From assembly GCA_016716665.1 (NCBI GenBank), contig JADJVH010000005.1:186001-250000 (forward strand): a stretch of 64,000 nucleotides of DNA, in the 5' to 3' direction. Shown in pieces: positions 26,643 through 35,842 of the stretch. The stretch is from Candidatus Opimibacter iunctus (lineage in GTDB: Bacteria > Bacteroidota > Bacteroidia > Chitinophagales > Saprospiraceae). Under the pieces are notes generated by a model. That model saw only the letters and a program-made list of their open reading frames with translations, had not been told where the DNA came from and did no database searches. The position numbers were made by a program, and so were the translations under genes. Position 1 is the stretch's first letter, and each line of letters begins with the position of its first letter.

Positions 26643-27965
26643 ATGAAAATATCAACTTCAGGTTCTGAAATGCTTAGGACTTTTTCTCCGCAGATCGAAC
26701 ATACCAGCAAAGGGGAAAAGATGTGGATCACTGTGTTGGTGGCCACGATAGGTCTTGCCTTGTATGGATTATATCTGCAGATTTTCAAGGGTCATGGTGT
26801 TACCGGGATGAGGGACAATGTGATCTGGGGGATCTATATCGTCAACTTTATGTTCCTGATCGGATTGAGTTATGCAGGAGCGATCATCGCGGGGTTTCTG
26901 ATCTTGTTCAAGGTAGAATGGGGCAAACCACTCATCCGCTTAGCGCAATTGATGACGCTCGCTTCTGTGATTGTCGGGCCGATATTCATACTCTTATGCG
27001 TAGGCCGTTTTGACAGACTACATCATTTATTTATATACCCTCGTCTGCAATCTCCATTGACATGGGATGTGCTGGCGGTGATCACTTTTCTTGTAGGGAG
27101 TTTTCTTTTCCTGTACCTGAGCCTGATCCAGGATTTTGCGGTGTATCGTGATTCCAACCTAAACGTATCGAAGTGGAAGCACAACCTTTGGGCCTGGCTC
27201 GCGCTCAGATATACGGGTACAGAAAACCAGAAAAGGCTGATCAATACTTCACGAAATTTAATGGCCATTGTACTCATCCCTGTATCGATCATGGTTGCCT
27301 CCATCCTCTCATGGATATTCGGGATGACCTTGAGGCCAGGCTGGCACAGCACGATCTTTGGGCCTTATTTTGTAGTGGGCGCCATCTATTCGGGCATTGG
27401 TGTATTGATCATCATCACCTGGTATACACGTAAGATGTATCACCTTGAAAGATATATCACCCCTAAGCATTTTGACTATCTCGCTTACATGATGCTGGTG
27501 ATGGCAGCAGGATATGGGTACTTTACCTTCTCTGAATATTTCACGAGCTGGTATGGATCTGAAACGTGGGATGCACAATTGATTGACAAACTCTTCGCGC
27601 CTGATGAATATGGATGGCTCACCTTTTTTGCCAATGTGGCCGGTGTAGTGATCCCTGTTATTTTCGCTGCAGTACCCAAATTGCGTAAACCCGATAATCT
27701 GATGGTGGTAGCCGCGATCATGGTGCTGGCCATGTGGGTCAAGCGTTACCTGATTGTGGTACCTACGCTGGAGACACCCTTACTGCCTATCGAAGATATC
27801 CGTCCCGAGTATGTGCACTATACCATTACCTGGGTGGAATGGTTACTGACATTTGGCGGGGTAGCATCCTTTTTCCTCATTTTCACCCTGGCCGGTAAAT
27901 TCGTTACCCTGATTGATATATCAGATCTGCCCAAGGATGAAAACGTAAAAACGCAAAACCAATGA
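26643..27965 (+). CDS. NrfD/PsrC-like quinol-oxidoreductase membrane subunit
   Basis: This 440-residue protein has about ten hydrophobic helices, as in the larger NrfD/PsrC/ActC group. Typical segments are WGIYIVNFMFLIGLSYAGA, GRFDRLHHLFIYPRLQSPL and GPYFVVGAIYSGIG. These proteins exchange electrons with menaquinol and dock a four-cluster Fe-S protein, here encoded just upstream. Direction of electron flow cannot be read from the sequence. The stop overlaps the next start (ATGA). Confidence 0.9.
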   Translation: MKISTSGSEMLRTFSPQIEHTSKGEKMWITVLVATIGLALYGLYLQIFKGHGVTGMRDNVIWGIYIVNFMFLIGLSYAGAIIAGFLILFKVEWGKPLIRLAQLMTLASVIVGPIFILLCVGRFDRLHHLFIYPRLQSPLTWDVLAVITFLVGSFLFLYLSLIQDFAVYRDSNLNVSKWKHNLWAWLALRYTGTENQKRLINTSRNLMAIVLIPVSIMVASILSWIFGMTLRPGWHSTIFGPYFVVGAIYSGIGVLIIITWYTRKMYHLERYITPKHFDYLAYMMLVMAAGYGYFTFSEYFTSWYGSETWDAQLIDKLFAPDEYGWLTFFANVAGVVIPVIFAAVPKLRKPDNLMVVAAIMVLAMWVKRYLIVVPTLETPLLPIEDIRPEYVHYTITWVEWLLTFGGVASFFLIFTLAGKFVTLIDISDLPKDENVKTQNQ

Positions 27966-28945
27966 TCATGAAAAAAGATATAGCCGGTACCGTGTCTATA
28001 AACCTGATGAGCAGGTGGTGGTATCGCCTTGGATTTATGGTGGGAATGATCCTGGCAGGTATCTATCCTGCCCTGGCACAGGATACACCTGCTGATACTG
28101 CAGTGCAACAAGCAGATACTACTGCGGCACCTGTGGAAGAAGAAGAGACGACCATCAAATCCAAAACGAGCCTCAGCGGTGATCAGTATCCTGATGGTAC
28201 CATCATGCTGAGCGGCCTGTTACGTGCCAAGATTGAAGGCTCCTATCAAAAAGTGCCGGACAGGAAAGTGGCCTTTTTTGTGCTCAACCCTGCAGGCGAA
28301 GAGGTTGCTATCGGAGATACGATAACAGGCGCAAATGGTGTTGCCAGAATCCGTGTCACCAAGACTACATTGGCAAAGGGCGAAGATGGATCTTATTCAT
28401 TCATTGCCCGTTTTGACGGAGATGATAAGTTTGAGGGCAGTGAATCTGACCTGATGCTCAAATCAGCCTCCTTGGTAATGGTAGCCACTGAAGCGGATAG
28501 CACTTATACGTTGAGTTTGACCGCTACAGCAGATTCGCCTGATGGTCCATTGCCAATAGCCGCAGCACCGGTATCTGTTTATGTCAAACGGATGTTTAGT
28601 TCGCTGAAAGTAGCCGAAGGAGAAACCGATGAGACAGGTGCATTGGAGGTTGAATTTCCCGCAGGACTGGCTGGCGATGAAAACGGCAATATAGAGATCA
28701 CGGCGATGATCGAAGAGACCGATGAGTATGGTAATCTGACGGCAACTGCTACTCAAAAATGGGGATATTCAGTGAGTGCAGCCATTGTGGAGAGCCCCAG
28801 GGCCCTCTGGAGCCCTCATCCTCCGACATGGATGGTGATCACCTTCTTTATCCTGATGGGAGCCGTGTGGATTCATTATGCAATTGTCATAGTAAGTCTC
28901 CTCAAGATCAAATCAGACGGGCGCCAGGCAGCCGGTAAAGCTTAA
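27962..28945 (+). CDS. Membrane-anchored periplasmic protein with Ig-like domains, function unknown
   Basis: This 327-residue protein has an N-terminal signal or anchor (LGFMVGMILAGIYPALAQ), a Thr/Glu-rich linker, two beta-rich domains (GTIMLSGLLRAKIEG to FIARFDGDDKFEGSE; YTLSLTATADSPDGP to ITAMIEETDEYGN) and a C-terminal membrane helix (MVITFFILMGAVWIHYAIV). The first domain resembles Ig-like repeats with a KFEGSES motif. It is translationally coupled to the NrfD-like gene through ATGA, so it likely belongs to the same membrane complex. No cofactor motif is visible. Confidence 0.65.
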   Translation: MIMKKDIAGTVSINLMSRWWYRLGFMVGMILAGIYPALAQDTPADTAVQQADTTAAPVEEEETTIKSKTSLSGDQYPDGTIMLSGLLRAKIEGSYQKVPDRKVAFFVLNPAGEEVAIGDTITGANGVARIRVTKTTLAKGEDGSYSFIARFDGDDKFEGSESDLMLKSASLVMVATEADSTYTLSLTATADSPDGPLPIAAAPVSVYVKRMFSSLKVAEGETDETGALEVEFPAGLAGDENGNIEITAMIEETDEYGNLTATATQKWGYSVSAAIVESPRALWSPHPPTWMVITFFILMGAVWIHYAIVIVSLLKIKSDGRQAAGKA

Positions 28946-29021
28946 CCATGCGTTAATTGTCTGCAGGGCACCTGAAAAAGGAATAACTTTGAAATACATT
29001 TTATAAATAAAACACAACATC

Positions 29022-29423
29022 ATGAAAATGCGAATGCTTTCAATTTTAAGTTTTACCCTGGTCATTGTGATGCTCATGGCATTTATGCCATCGCCTCCAC
29101 AGAATGCACCATGGAGCGTGCCTGACAACTACAAGGCCATGAAGAATCCGGTCAAGTATGACAAGACTGCTGCTGCTGCACTCTATTCCACCCATTGCAA
29201 ATCATGCCATGGCAAGGAAGGATTGGGTGATGGCACAAAGGCTGCCCAACTCAAGACCAAATGCGGAGACTTCAGTTCTGCGGCTTTCCAAAAGCAAAGC
29301 GATGGAGCTATCTTCTACAAGACAATGGAAGGAAGGGACGAAATGCCATCTTACAAGAAGAAGATTCCAGATCAAAATGATATCTGGCAACTGGTGCATT
29401 ACATGCGCGGATTGGCAGAGTAA
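29022..29423 (+). CDS. Monohaem cytochrome c
   Basis: This 133-residue exported class I-like cytochrome has a signal or anchor segment (LSFTLVIVMLMAFMP), the haem motif CKSCH within STHCKSCHGKEGLGDG, and a distal Met in EGRDEMPSYKKK. The closing IWQLVHYMRGL is the usual C-terminal helix. It would carry electrons in the periplasm to or from the quinol module. A hairpin follows at 29444-29467. Confidence 0.9.
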   Translation: MKMRMLSILSFTLVIVMLMAFMPSPPQNAPWSVPDNYKAMKNPVKYDKTAAAALYSTHCKSCHGKEGLGDGTKAAQLKTKCGDFSSAAFQKQSDGAIFYKTMEGRDEMPSYKKKIPDQNDIWQLVHYMRGLAE

Positions 29424-29443
29424 ACAGCTTAATGAACACGTAG

Positions 29444-29467
29444 GACCGGGCTTTAAAAGGCCCGGTC
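29444..29467 (+). terminator. Hairpin after cytochrome gene
   Basis: GACCGGGC and GCCCGGTC form a perfect 8-bp stem around an 8-nt loop, 20 bp past the stop codon. No strong T-tract follows, so termination may be partial. Confidence 0.6.
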
Positions 29468-29554
29468 TGCTGTTCAGCATAGCCTGACGAAAAATCAATT
29501 TTCCCACCACGGGATCCGGGAGTCCTTCCTGGCCCTGAACTACCAACTTCCAAA

Positions 29555-30805
29555 GTGTCCAATACTACTAAACCACTGGCCCCTGGATTACTCAATCCTA
29601 AGGTGCTGCTATTGATCGGAGTGATCGCCTTACTTGCCGGATATGGCTTAAACTATTTCCAGGCACAGAAAGGCCTCATACGCCTGGAGACAGGAAAGGA
29701 AAACACCCTCGTGACCAACCAGGACACAACAGAAGGTGGCGCTTCATCTGCTACAGGACCGGGTTTTGCCATCACGCTCGACTCGCTCAATATCACCCCT
29801 CATACAACAGCATATCAAATAAAACTGATGAAGCGGGATTCTGCGACCTTTGATCATGCATCAATGGGCAACAATATCCCTTCAACTTTAGTTGGCCTGT
29901 ATCCCCTCGAACCGATGAAAAACACGGTGGTGGACAATACGGAATACCGCTTCCGGCTCAAGGAATTCTATCCCAACTTTGAATTTGCCTATGAGTATCC
30001 GGCTAACCGGGACAGCATACAACCCAAAGCACCCGGTATAACACTGGAGTTGAAGACGAAAGAAGGGACACCGATCGTCACACTGCATACCAAACTGCCA
30101 AACAAGAACAAGCTTGCAGATTTAGTCAGCCTTGGTGCATCATTGGCTTTTTATTGGGAGATCCCGATGGATAGCGTCCGCGCTATTGCCGCAGATCGCA
30201 CTAAGCCTGGAAACAAAGTAGTTTTCTCAGGGGCAGACCGCAGGGTTTTCTTTATAGTCAATGACAGCATTGCCGAACAACCGCTGACGGAGAAATCCTT
30301 TTATAAAATACCCGGGCAGGACAGTGCCGGATTTACCATTATTTATTGCTTTCCAGACATGGCATTGCTCAAAGCTGTGCCTTCAACAAGGGGAACAGAG
30401 CTCCTCAACCCTGTCGCACATGTCGAAATCTGGAAAGAAGGCCAGGGTGCACAGGATGCCTTTGTCTATCCGGAATCCGGACCCCGCAAGGGGGGCGAGT
30501 TTGAAATACCCGGATCAGGTTACCTGATCGGGCTAGGGATAGACCAGGAAAAGGAGGTGAAGTATTGCGACTGCAAGCTCTCTATACGGGAAGATGGAAA
30601 CGAAACGGCTGAAATCGTATCGATAACCTCAGGAAAATCTGCCCGTTATAAAGGATATAGCCTGCGTCCGGTCGAATGCCGGATGGGACATCCCGGCAAG
30701 GTGATCCTCGAAATCCAGAAAAAGCCGGGCAGAATACTGATGATTTCCGGTGTTTTATTGGCCGTTTTTGCTATATTACTGATGATCTTCAGGAGAAAAA
30801 TATAA
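29555..30805 (+). CDS. Periplasmic protein with N- and C-terminal membrane anchors, possibly ResB-like
   Basis: This 416-residue protein has a membrane helix near the start (VLLLIGVIALLAGYGLNYF), a periplasmic region of about 340 residues and a C-terminal helix (ILMISGVLLAVFAILLMIF). The two-anchor plan and passages such as ITLDSLNITPHT and KARYKGYSL-like segments recall ResB/Ccs1 proteins of cytochrome c assembly, but the usual four helices are not present. The setting among cytochromes fits a role in haem protein maturation or a complex scaffold. Function is not established. Confidence 0.55.
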   Translation: MSNTTKPLAPGLLNPKVLLLIGVIALLAGYGLNYFQAQKGLIRLETGKENTLVTNQDTTEGGASSATGPGFAITLDSLNITPHTTAYQIKLMKRDSATFDHASMGNNIPSTLVGLYPLEPMKNTVVDNTEYRFRLKEFYPNFEFAYEYPANRDSIQPKAPGITLELKTKEGTPIVTLHTKLPNKNKLADLVSLGASLAFYWEIPMDSVRAIAADRTKPGNKVVFSGADRRVFFIVNDSIAEQPLTEKSFYKIPGQDSAGFTIIYCFPDMALLKAVPSTRGTELLNPVAHVEIWKEGQGAQDAFVYPESGPRKGGEFEIPGSGYLIGLGIDQEKEVKYCDCKLSIREDGNETAEIVSITSGKSARYKGYSLRPVECRMGHPGKVILEIQKKPGRILMISGVLLAVFAILLMIFRRKI

Positions 30806-30977
30806 ATCCCCCGCTATGACCATGCTGACTCTGTTTTTTTATCATACCCCTGATATGAGTAAGATCAACAGGGATACTGATTTAGATCATTATATGGTTA
30901 GCGGTTAAATGCCAATTTTGAATACAATTATAATAAAATGTTAAGTTCATTTAAGTCAACGAATAAAACCAAGCAAT

Positions 30978-32036
30978 ATGAAAAACTACATGCTTTTGAT
31001 TTGCACCTTTTGCCTCATGATAGCGATGGGGCTTGCATCTTGCGAAGGTGAGGATGGAGTAGCTGGTCCAACAGGTCCAACAGGTCCAACGTGTCCGACA
31101 GGAGATGGTACACAAAATTGTGTATTGTGCCACGGAAGTTCACAACTGATTACCGCCAAGGAATATCAGTGGGATCATTCAGTACACGCTACCGGTGGAA
31201 ATAATAACCATAATGCTACCAATTGCGCAGGCTGTCATACCAGCCAGGGCTTCCTGGAAAGGATTGAAACAGGTGCTCCGCTTGGTGCTACTGCAGCAGT
31301 CATTGAAGATCCGCTGCCACCAAACTGTTATACCTGCCACCAGATCCACAAGACCTATACCGATGCTGACTGGGCATTTACCCAAACAGCTCCGGTTACC
31401 TTCTGGGAAGGCGGTGGAACAGTTGACTTAGGCAAAGCCAATCTTTGCGTAAGTTGCCACCAGGCAAGGGTTGTTTCCCCTGCACTGCCTGATCCCGCCA
31501 CAGGTGGAAACATCACGATGACCAGTACAAGATACGGTCCTCACCATGGTCCACAAGGGATGATGTTGCCAGGTTATGGAGGCTACAGGGTAGCAGGTCC
31601 TGCACCTTATGAAAACTCCTCACATACCTTGTTATTGGCCAACAACACAGCCAATGCTTGCGTAACCTGCCATATGGGTCCAGCACTCGCAGGAGAATAC
31701 GGTGGTCACACCTTCCGCGTCAGCAATGACGAAACAGGAGCCATCAATTCAAATGCATGTATCGTATGCCATACCACAGGTGCTTCAGATCTCAACAAAC
31801 TTGTAGATAAGAGCCAGAATACAATTGACTCATTGTCTTTAGTACTTGAAGATATACTTGTTGCACGTGGATTGTATAATGCAACCACAGAACAAAACCT
31901 CAAGGTTGAGTTCAAAGGACATGAAGCTGGTGCTTTGTACAACTTCAAATTTGTTGCTGAGGATAAGAGTCGCGGTGTGCATAACTACAAGTTAGCCTAT
32001 GCGCTGCTGACCAATTCCATTGCTTCATTGCAATAG
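30978..32036 (+). CDS. Hexahaem c-type cytochrome lipoprotein with collagen-like stub
   Basis: This 352-residue lipoprotein (MGLASC, Cys22) has six CXXCH motifs at residues about 48, 83, 117, 157, 228 and 261. Between the lipid anchor and the first haem lies a short collagen-like run (GPTGPTGPTCPTG) in which one Gly is replaced by Cys39. The last 85 residues carry no haem. A multihaem lipoprotein beside a quinol module and barrel proteins could move electrons across the periplasm or to the outer membrane. It has no recognised catalytic domain, so reductase activity is uncertain. Confidence 0.85.
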   Translation: MKNYMLLICTFCLMIAMGLASCEGEDGVAGPTGPTGPTCPTGDGTQNCVLCHGSSQLITAKEYQWDHSVHATGGNNNHNATNCAGCHTSQGFLERIETGAPLGATAAVIEDPLPPNCYTCHQIHKTYTDADWAFTQTAPVTFWEGGGTVDLGKANLCVSCHQARVVSPALPDPATGGNITMTSTRYGPHHGPQGMMLPGYGGYRVAGPAPYENSSHTLLLANNTANACVTCHMGPALAGEYGGHTFRVSNDETGAINSNACIVCHTTGASDLNKLVDKSQNTIDSLSLVLEDILVARGLYNATTEQNLKVEFKGHEAGALYNFKFVAEDKSRGVHNYKLAYALLTNSIASLQ

Positions 32037-32112
32037 TAGGATGAGCTGATCATCCAGGTATATATCTTATACGCTAAAGCAAATGCAAATGAAAGCATGT
32101 AGTTTTGATCAA

Positions 32113-33008
32113 ATGAAATTCCGGACAGGTCAAAGGACCTTTTGGATCATCTGCCTACTCTTTGCTCTACCTCAGGCAACCTGATGGCCCAAGAGGAAAT
32201 GGTCGCAGAGGAGGAGATTGTACCGGTAAAGAATACGTTTGAAAGCATCTGGCTTATCGATGCCCAGACCGTGATGGTGCCCGTCAAGGGGACATTTGAG
32301 GCGGACTTTCAACACCGTTTTGGAACCTGGAACAATGGGTACGAAGATTTTTACGGGGTATTTGCTTCATCCAATATCAGACTGGGCGCAGAATATGTTC
32401 CACTGGATCGGTTACAGGTAGGCATTGGGTTTACCAAGTTTAACAACCTGATTGATGTGTGGGGCAAGTATGCTATCCTGAGGCAAATGAAAGGTGGAGG
32501 TTCTGCAGTGACCCTGGACTATTATGTCAATGCCGCTGTCGATACCCGTGAGGAAAAGAATACGCTATTTGAAGAACCTTCAGACAGGTGGTCCTTTTTC
32601 CATCAGGTGATGGTCGCCAGGAAGTTTTCGGATAAATTTTCACTCCAGCTTTCAGGCAATCTTTCCTGGTTCAACTTCAAGGAACATCATACCGATGGTG
32701 AAGGCCTCGATATAGGACAGGACAGCAAAGCATTCTTTTCTGCCAGCGCGATAGCACGGTACAAGGTTTCAAATGCACTGGCTATCATTGCTGAGTATGA
32801 TCAACCCATCACTGACCAGGAGTTTTTTGATCCTGAATCAAACCTCAGTTTTGGCCTTGAGCTGACCACCAGTGCGCATGCCTTCCAGCTGTTTATTGGT
32901 AATTTCCAAAGCCTGGTACCACAGTACAATCATACGTACAATTCAAATAGTTTTGGTGACAATCAGATCCTCATTGGATTCAATATCACCCGCCTCTGGA
33001 ATTTCTGA
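32113..33008 (+). CDS. DUF5777 beta-barrel protein, copy 2, frameshifted in the signal peptide
   Basis: The barrel portion runs from about 32181 (LMAQEEMVAEEEIVPVKNTF) to the closing GFNITRLWNF and aligns throughout with copy 1 at 24400-25346. The ATG at 32113 opens a signal peptide in a different frame (FWIICLLFALPQAT-stop at 32182). One added base joins the two, giving a normal cleavage site before QEE. A TTG at 32142 is in the barrel frame but makes no signal peptide. It closes the electron-transfer cluster and is followed by a strong terminator. Confidence 0.8.
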
Positions 33009-33031
33009 TCTATAGGTGATTAAGCATAGAA

Positions 33032-33069
33032 AGAGTGGGCACTGTAGTGGTGTCCACTCTTTTTTTTTA
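33032..33069 (+). terminator. Rho-independent terminator of the electron-transfer cluster
   Basis: Arms AGAGTGGGCAC and GTGTCCACTCT (one G-T pair) enclose a 7-nt loop and are followed by nine T. It lies 24 bp past the DUF5777 copy 2 stop. Confidence 0.92.
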
Positions 33070-33219
33070 CCCCTAAATCCCCTGAAGGGGACTTTTATTT
33101 TTCTCTATACTTAAGCCGTGAGGACACAGATATTTTTTCCATCTGATTTGAAAGCCGGGGCTACTCAATAATCTATGGTTGAAATTTTAATTTAATTAAT
33201 ACTCACAACTCACAATGAT

Positions 33220-33253
33220 CAACCCCCCGACCCCCTTCGAAGGGGGAGCCATG
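33220..33253. repeat. REP-like palindromic repeat, inverted copy
   Basis: This 34-bp unit with perfect palindrome CCCCCTTCGAAGGGGG (33231-33246) is an exact reverse complement of 6084-6117. Confidence 0.85.
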
Positions 33254-33257
33254 ATCA

Positions 33258-33301
33258 CACGCACTCTTCATTTTTCACTCTTCACTTTTCATTTTTCACT
33301 T
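33258..33301. repeat. Short tandem array, GAAGAGT/GAAAAAT type, abutting rodA
   Basis: Read on the minus strand, units GTGAAAA, ATGAAAA, GTGAAGA and ATGAAGA start directly after the rodA stop codon. It belongs to the same family as 7818-7925 and 38240-38330. Confidence 0.85.
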
Positions 33302-34690
33302 TTACATGACTCGGCGAGAGCGCACCCAACTCGAGTCCATACTCAGCAGGATGCCGATGAGCAGGCTAAACCCGAGCAGTGAGGAGCCTCCCGAACTGAT
33401 AAAGGGAAGCGGAATACCGATGACAGGCATGAGCCCCATCGTCATGCCGATATTGACCAGCACGTGGGTAAAGACCACCCCGACCACACCAAAAGCGTAG
33501 TGACGGATAAATGGGATCCGCGCACGCTCCCCGATGTCAATGACCCTGAGCATCAGGATGAGAAACAACATGATCACGGCAATGGAGCCGATAAAGCCAT
33601 GCTCCTCTCCGATGATGCTATAGATAAAGTCAGTACTCTGCTCTGGTACATAGTTGAGTTTGGTCATCGTTCCCTGGAGATATCCCTTTCCGGTAAAGCC
33701 TCCGGAGCCAATAGCGATCTTTGATTGCAGAATATTATATAAAGAACCGCGAGGATCACAATCTTCAGGGTTGAGCCATACATTGATCCTGTCTTGCTGG
33801 TGCCGCTCCAGTACATTATTGAACAGATAGCTGCTGATATAAGCAAACCCGAACAAAAGGGTAACCCCAAGCGTCAGCAGCACCACCTGCCTGATCTGTT
33901 TTGAGAGAAAATTTTCGATCGCAGCATATAACATATAGACCACTGACAGGCCGATCACGATATCGAGTTGCTTGAGAAACGCAAAGGAGATCGCCAGCAT
34001 AAAAATCCCCAGGCTTACCATGACATGTGCCTGCTTTCGCTTCATACTGGCCAGCAGGAAGACTCCTCCGGCAAAAAGTAAGAGCGGAAGTACGACAAAC
34101 ACATCATACTTGAGTGCGAGGATAAATAATAAGGCGAGGATAAAAAGCAACACCGGAATCCACATGGCCAGGCCTTCCCTGAACAAGACGAGGAAGATCG
34201 ACAGGAAGACTAATGCAGAGCCAGCGTCTCCCTGTAGCAGCACCAAAAGGGCTGGTAAAAGGATAATCCCAGAGGCAAACATCAGGTCACGGTTGTCTGA
34301 AACCCGCGTACGATGATGACTCAGGAAGGATGCGAGTGCCATGATGGTACCCACCTTGGCGAGCTCGGAGGGTTGGAATGAAAACCATCCTAACTGGAAC
34401 CAACTAGTCGACCCCTTTATCGTTGCGCCAAGCACTAATACAAGGACCAGGAGAAAAATAGTGAAGGCATAGAATGGATAGGCAAAGCCGCTCCAGAACT
34501 TCCAGTCAATCAACTGAGATCCGGTCAGGATGATCAACGCTCCTATGACAAAAATACTTTGCCTGCCGGCTTGTGATGAAAAGAATGGGATGTCCGCATC
34601 AGGTTGATATCCGGCAGCATAGATCATCATCAACCCGATGATGATCAGGGAGATCACGATAGCAAAACTGATCCAGTCAAATTTCTTCAT
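33302..34690 (-). CDS. rodA: Rod shape-determining SEDS glycosyltransferase RodA
   Basis: RodA polymerises lipid II into glycan strands during cell elongation together with a class B PBP. This 462-residue polytopic protein shows SEDS motifs: GSTSWFQLGWFSFQPSELAK (residues about 95-115), LLQGDAGSALVF and, near the end, PVIGIPLPFISSGGSS. It is slightly longer than typical RodA because of an extra hydrophobic stretch around residues 190-240. It is last of a minus-strand run with a SPOR protein and deoC upstream. No mreBCD or PBP2 gene is in view. Confidence 0.95.
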   Translation of the reverse strand: MKKFDWISFAIVISLIIIGLMMIYAAGYQPDADIPFFSSQAGRQSIFVIGALIILTGSQLIDWKFWSGFAYPFYAFTIFLLVLVLVLGATIKGSTSWFQLGWFSFQPSELAKVGTIMALASFLSHHRTRVSDNRDLMFASGIILLPALLVLLQGDAGSALVFLSIFLVLFREGLAMWIPVLLFILALLFILALKYDVFVVLPLLLFAGGVFLLASMKRKQAHVMVSLGIFMLAISFAFLKQLDIVIGLSVVYMLYAAIENFLSKQIRQVVLLTLGVTLLFGFAYISSYLFNNVLERHQQDRINVWLNPEDCDPRGSLYNILQSKIAIGSGGFTGKGYLQGTMTKLNYVPEQSTDFIYSIIGEEHGFIGSIAVIMLFLILMLRVIDIGERARIPFIRHYAFGVVGVVFTHVLVNIGMTMGLMPVIGIPLPFISSGGSSLLGFSLLIGILLSMDSSWVRSRRVM

Positions 34691-34704
34691 TCCGTTACGG
34701 CAGC

Positions 34705-35133
34705 CTATTGATCATATAAGAGCAATTCTTCTACCTTGAGGTTATCCGTTACAGGGATAGCCTGGGGATAATCATGCTGCATTTTCTTGAGGAATGCCTG
34801 TGCTTTCTGCATCGTGAGAAAGGCGCCGACCTTGAGATGAAAATAAGGTTCGTTATGTAAAAAGACTATTGGGTATTCCGGATACCGGTTTTCGAAGGTA
34901 CGACGTGTTGATTCAATCTGGCGGCGGTCGACACTTGCCATGATCTGTATGCGATACCCACGGACTTCCTGGTGTTCTGTATTGTAAGTCTTCCATCGGT
35001 TCATCATAGAAGCGATCTGCGGATCTTCAACGAGTTGTGCTTTGCCCGGGGTAACGGACATCAACAGCCACATTCCGGCAAAGAGTAAACGTACATGAAG
35101 ACCTTTCATCAGCATAGTATGATCAGATTTCAT
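34705..35133 (-). CDS. Exported SPOR-domain protein
   Basis: This protein of about 142 residues has a signal peptide (FAGMWLLMSVTPGKAQ) and a C-terminal SPOR-like domain (GYRIQIMASVDRRQIE to EPYFHLKVGAFLT). SPOR domains bind denuded peptidoglycan glycans at division or growth sites. The frame is open to 35208 inside deoC; Met at 35133, 7 bp after the deoC stop, is chosen. It lies 14 bp before rodA, supporting a cell-envelope role. Confidence 0.8.
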   Translation of the reverse strand: MKSDHTMLMKGLHVRLLFAGMWLLMSVTPGKAQLVEDPQIASMMNRWKTYNTEHQEVRGYRIQIMASVDRRQIESTRRTFENRYPEYPIVFLHNEPYFHLKVGAFLTMQKAQAFLKKMQHDYPQAIPVTDNLKVEELLLYDQ

Positions 35134-35140
35134 AGATGGC

Positions 35141-35806
35141 TTATTGCGGTTCCTGGTTAGTTTCTTTGACGATAGCCACACTCTGGCTGCATCCCAGGCG
35201 ATCAGCACCGGCCCGTATCATTTTCATGGCCTGGTGATAATTGCTGATCCCACCGGATGCCTTGATCTTAATTGACGGATCCAGGTGTCTTCGAAGCAGC
35301 TTCACTGTATCCTCCCTGACCGGATCACCAAAAAAACCGGTAGAGGTCTTAACGAAAGGAAGTTTTAATTCATTGCTGATCTCGCAGATGTGCATGATTT
35401 CATCTTCGGTGAGGAGCTGGGCTTCGATGATACACTTGAGGGTGACATTATTTTCACCTGCTACTTCAGCCAATGCGGATAGTTCCTGCCTGGTGAGTTT
35501 CCAGTGGCCTGTCTTGACAGCAGAGAGGTTGATGACCACATCGACTTCATCGGCACCGATTTCTGCGGATCTCCTGAGGGAAGCGAGTTTGGCCTCGACA
35601 TGATCGTATCCGATGGGAAATCCGGCTACAGTGCATAGGAGGAAGGATCGCTCGCCGGAGTGAACCTTGGCATATTGAAGATACATCGGAGGAATACAGA
35701 TGGATTTGAAACCATATTCCTTAGCCTCTTCAATGAGCCGGTCGATGATCTGTTCCGTACAGTCCGGCTTGAGATAAGTGTGATCTATGTAGTGTGCGAG
35801 TTGCAT
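35141..35806 (-). CDS. deoC: Deoxyribose-phosphate aldolase
   Basis: DeoC cleaves 2-deoxyribose 5-phosphate to glyceraldehyde 3-phosphate and acetaldehyde in deoxynucleoside salvage. This 221-residue TIM-barrel class I aldolase has the Schiff-base lysine in FVKTSTGF (Lys153), the proton-relay lysine in IKASGGI (Lys182) and the Asp in EVDVVINLS. Length is normal. It leads a tight run with the SPOR protein and rodA. No other deo genes are nearby. Confidence 0.95.
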   Translation of the reverse strand: MQLAHYIDHTYLKPDCTEQIIDRLIEEAKEYGFKSICIPPMYLQYAKVHSGERSFLLCTVAGFPIGYDHVEAKLASLRRSAEIGADEVDVVINLSAVKTGHWKLTRQELSALAEVAGENNVTLKCIIEAQLLTEDEIMHICEISNELKLPFVKTSTGFFGDPVREDTVKLLRRHLDPSIKIKASGGISNYHQAMKMIRAGADRLGCSQSVAIVKETNQEPQ

Positions 35807-35842
35807 GTAGTCGCGAAGATACTACATGCGGGAGGTAAAACA

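Noticed and set aside
28463..28756. Antisense frame in the Ig-like membrane protein gene
   Set aside because: It is a shadow of a well-supported operon gene with ATGA coupling.
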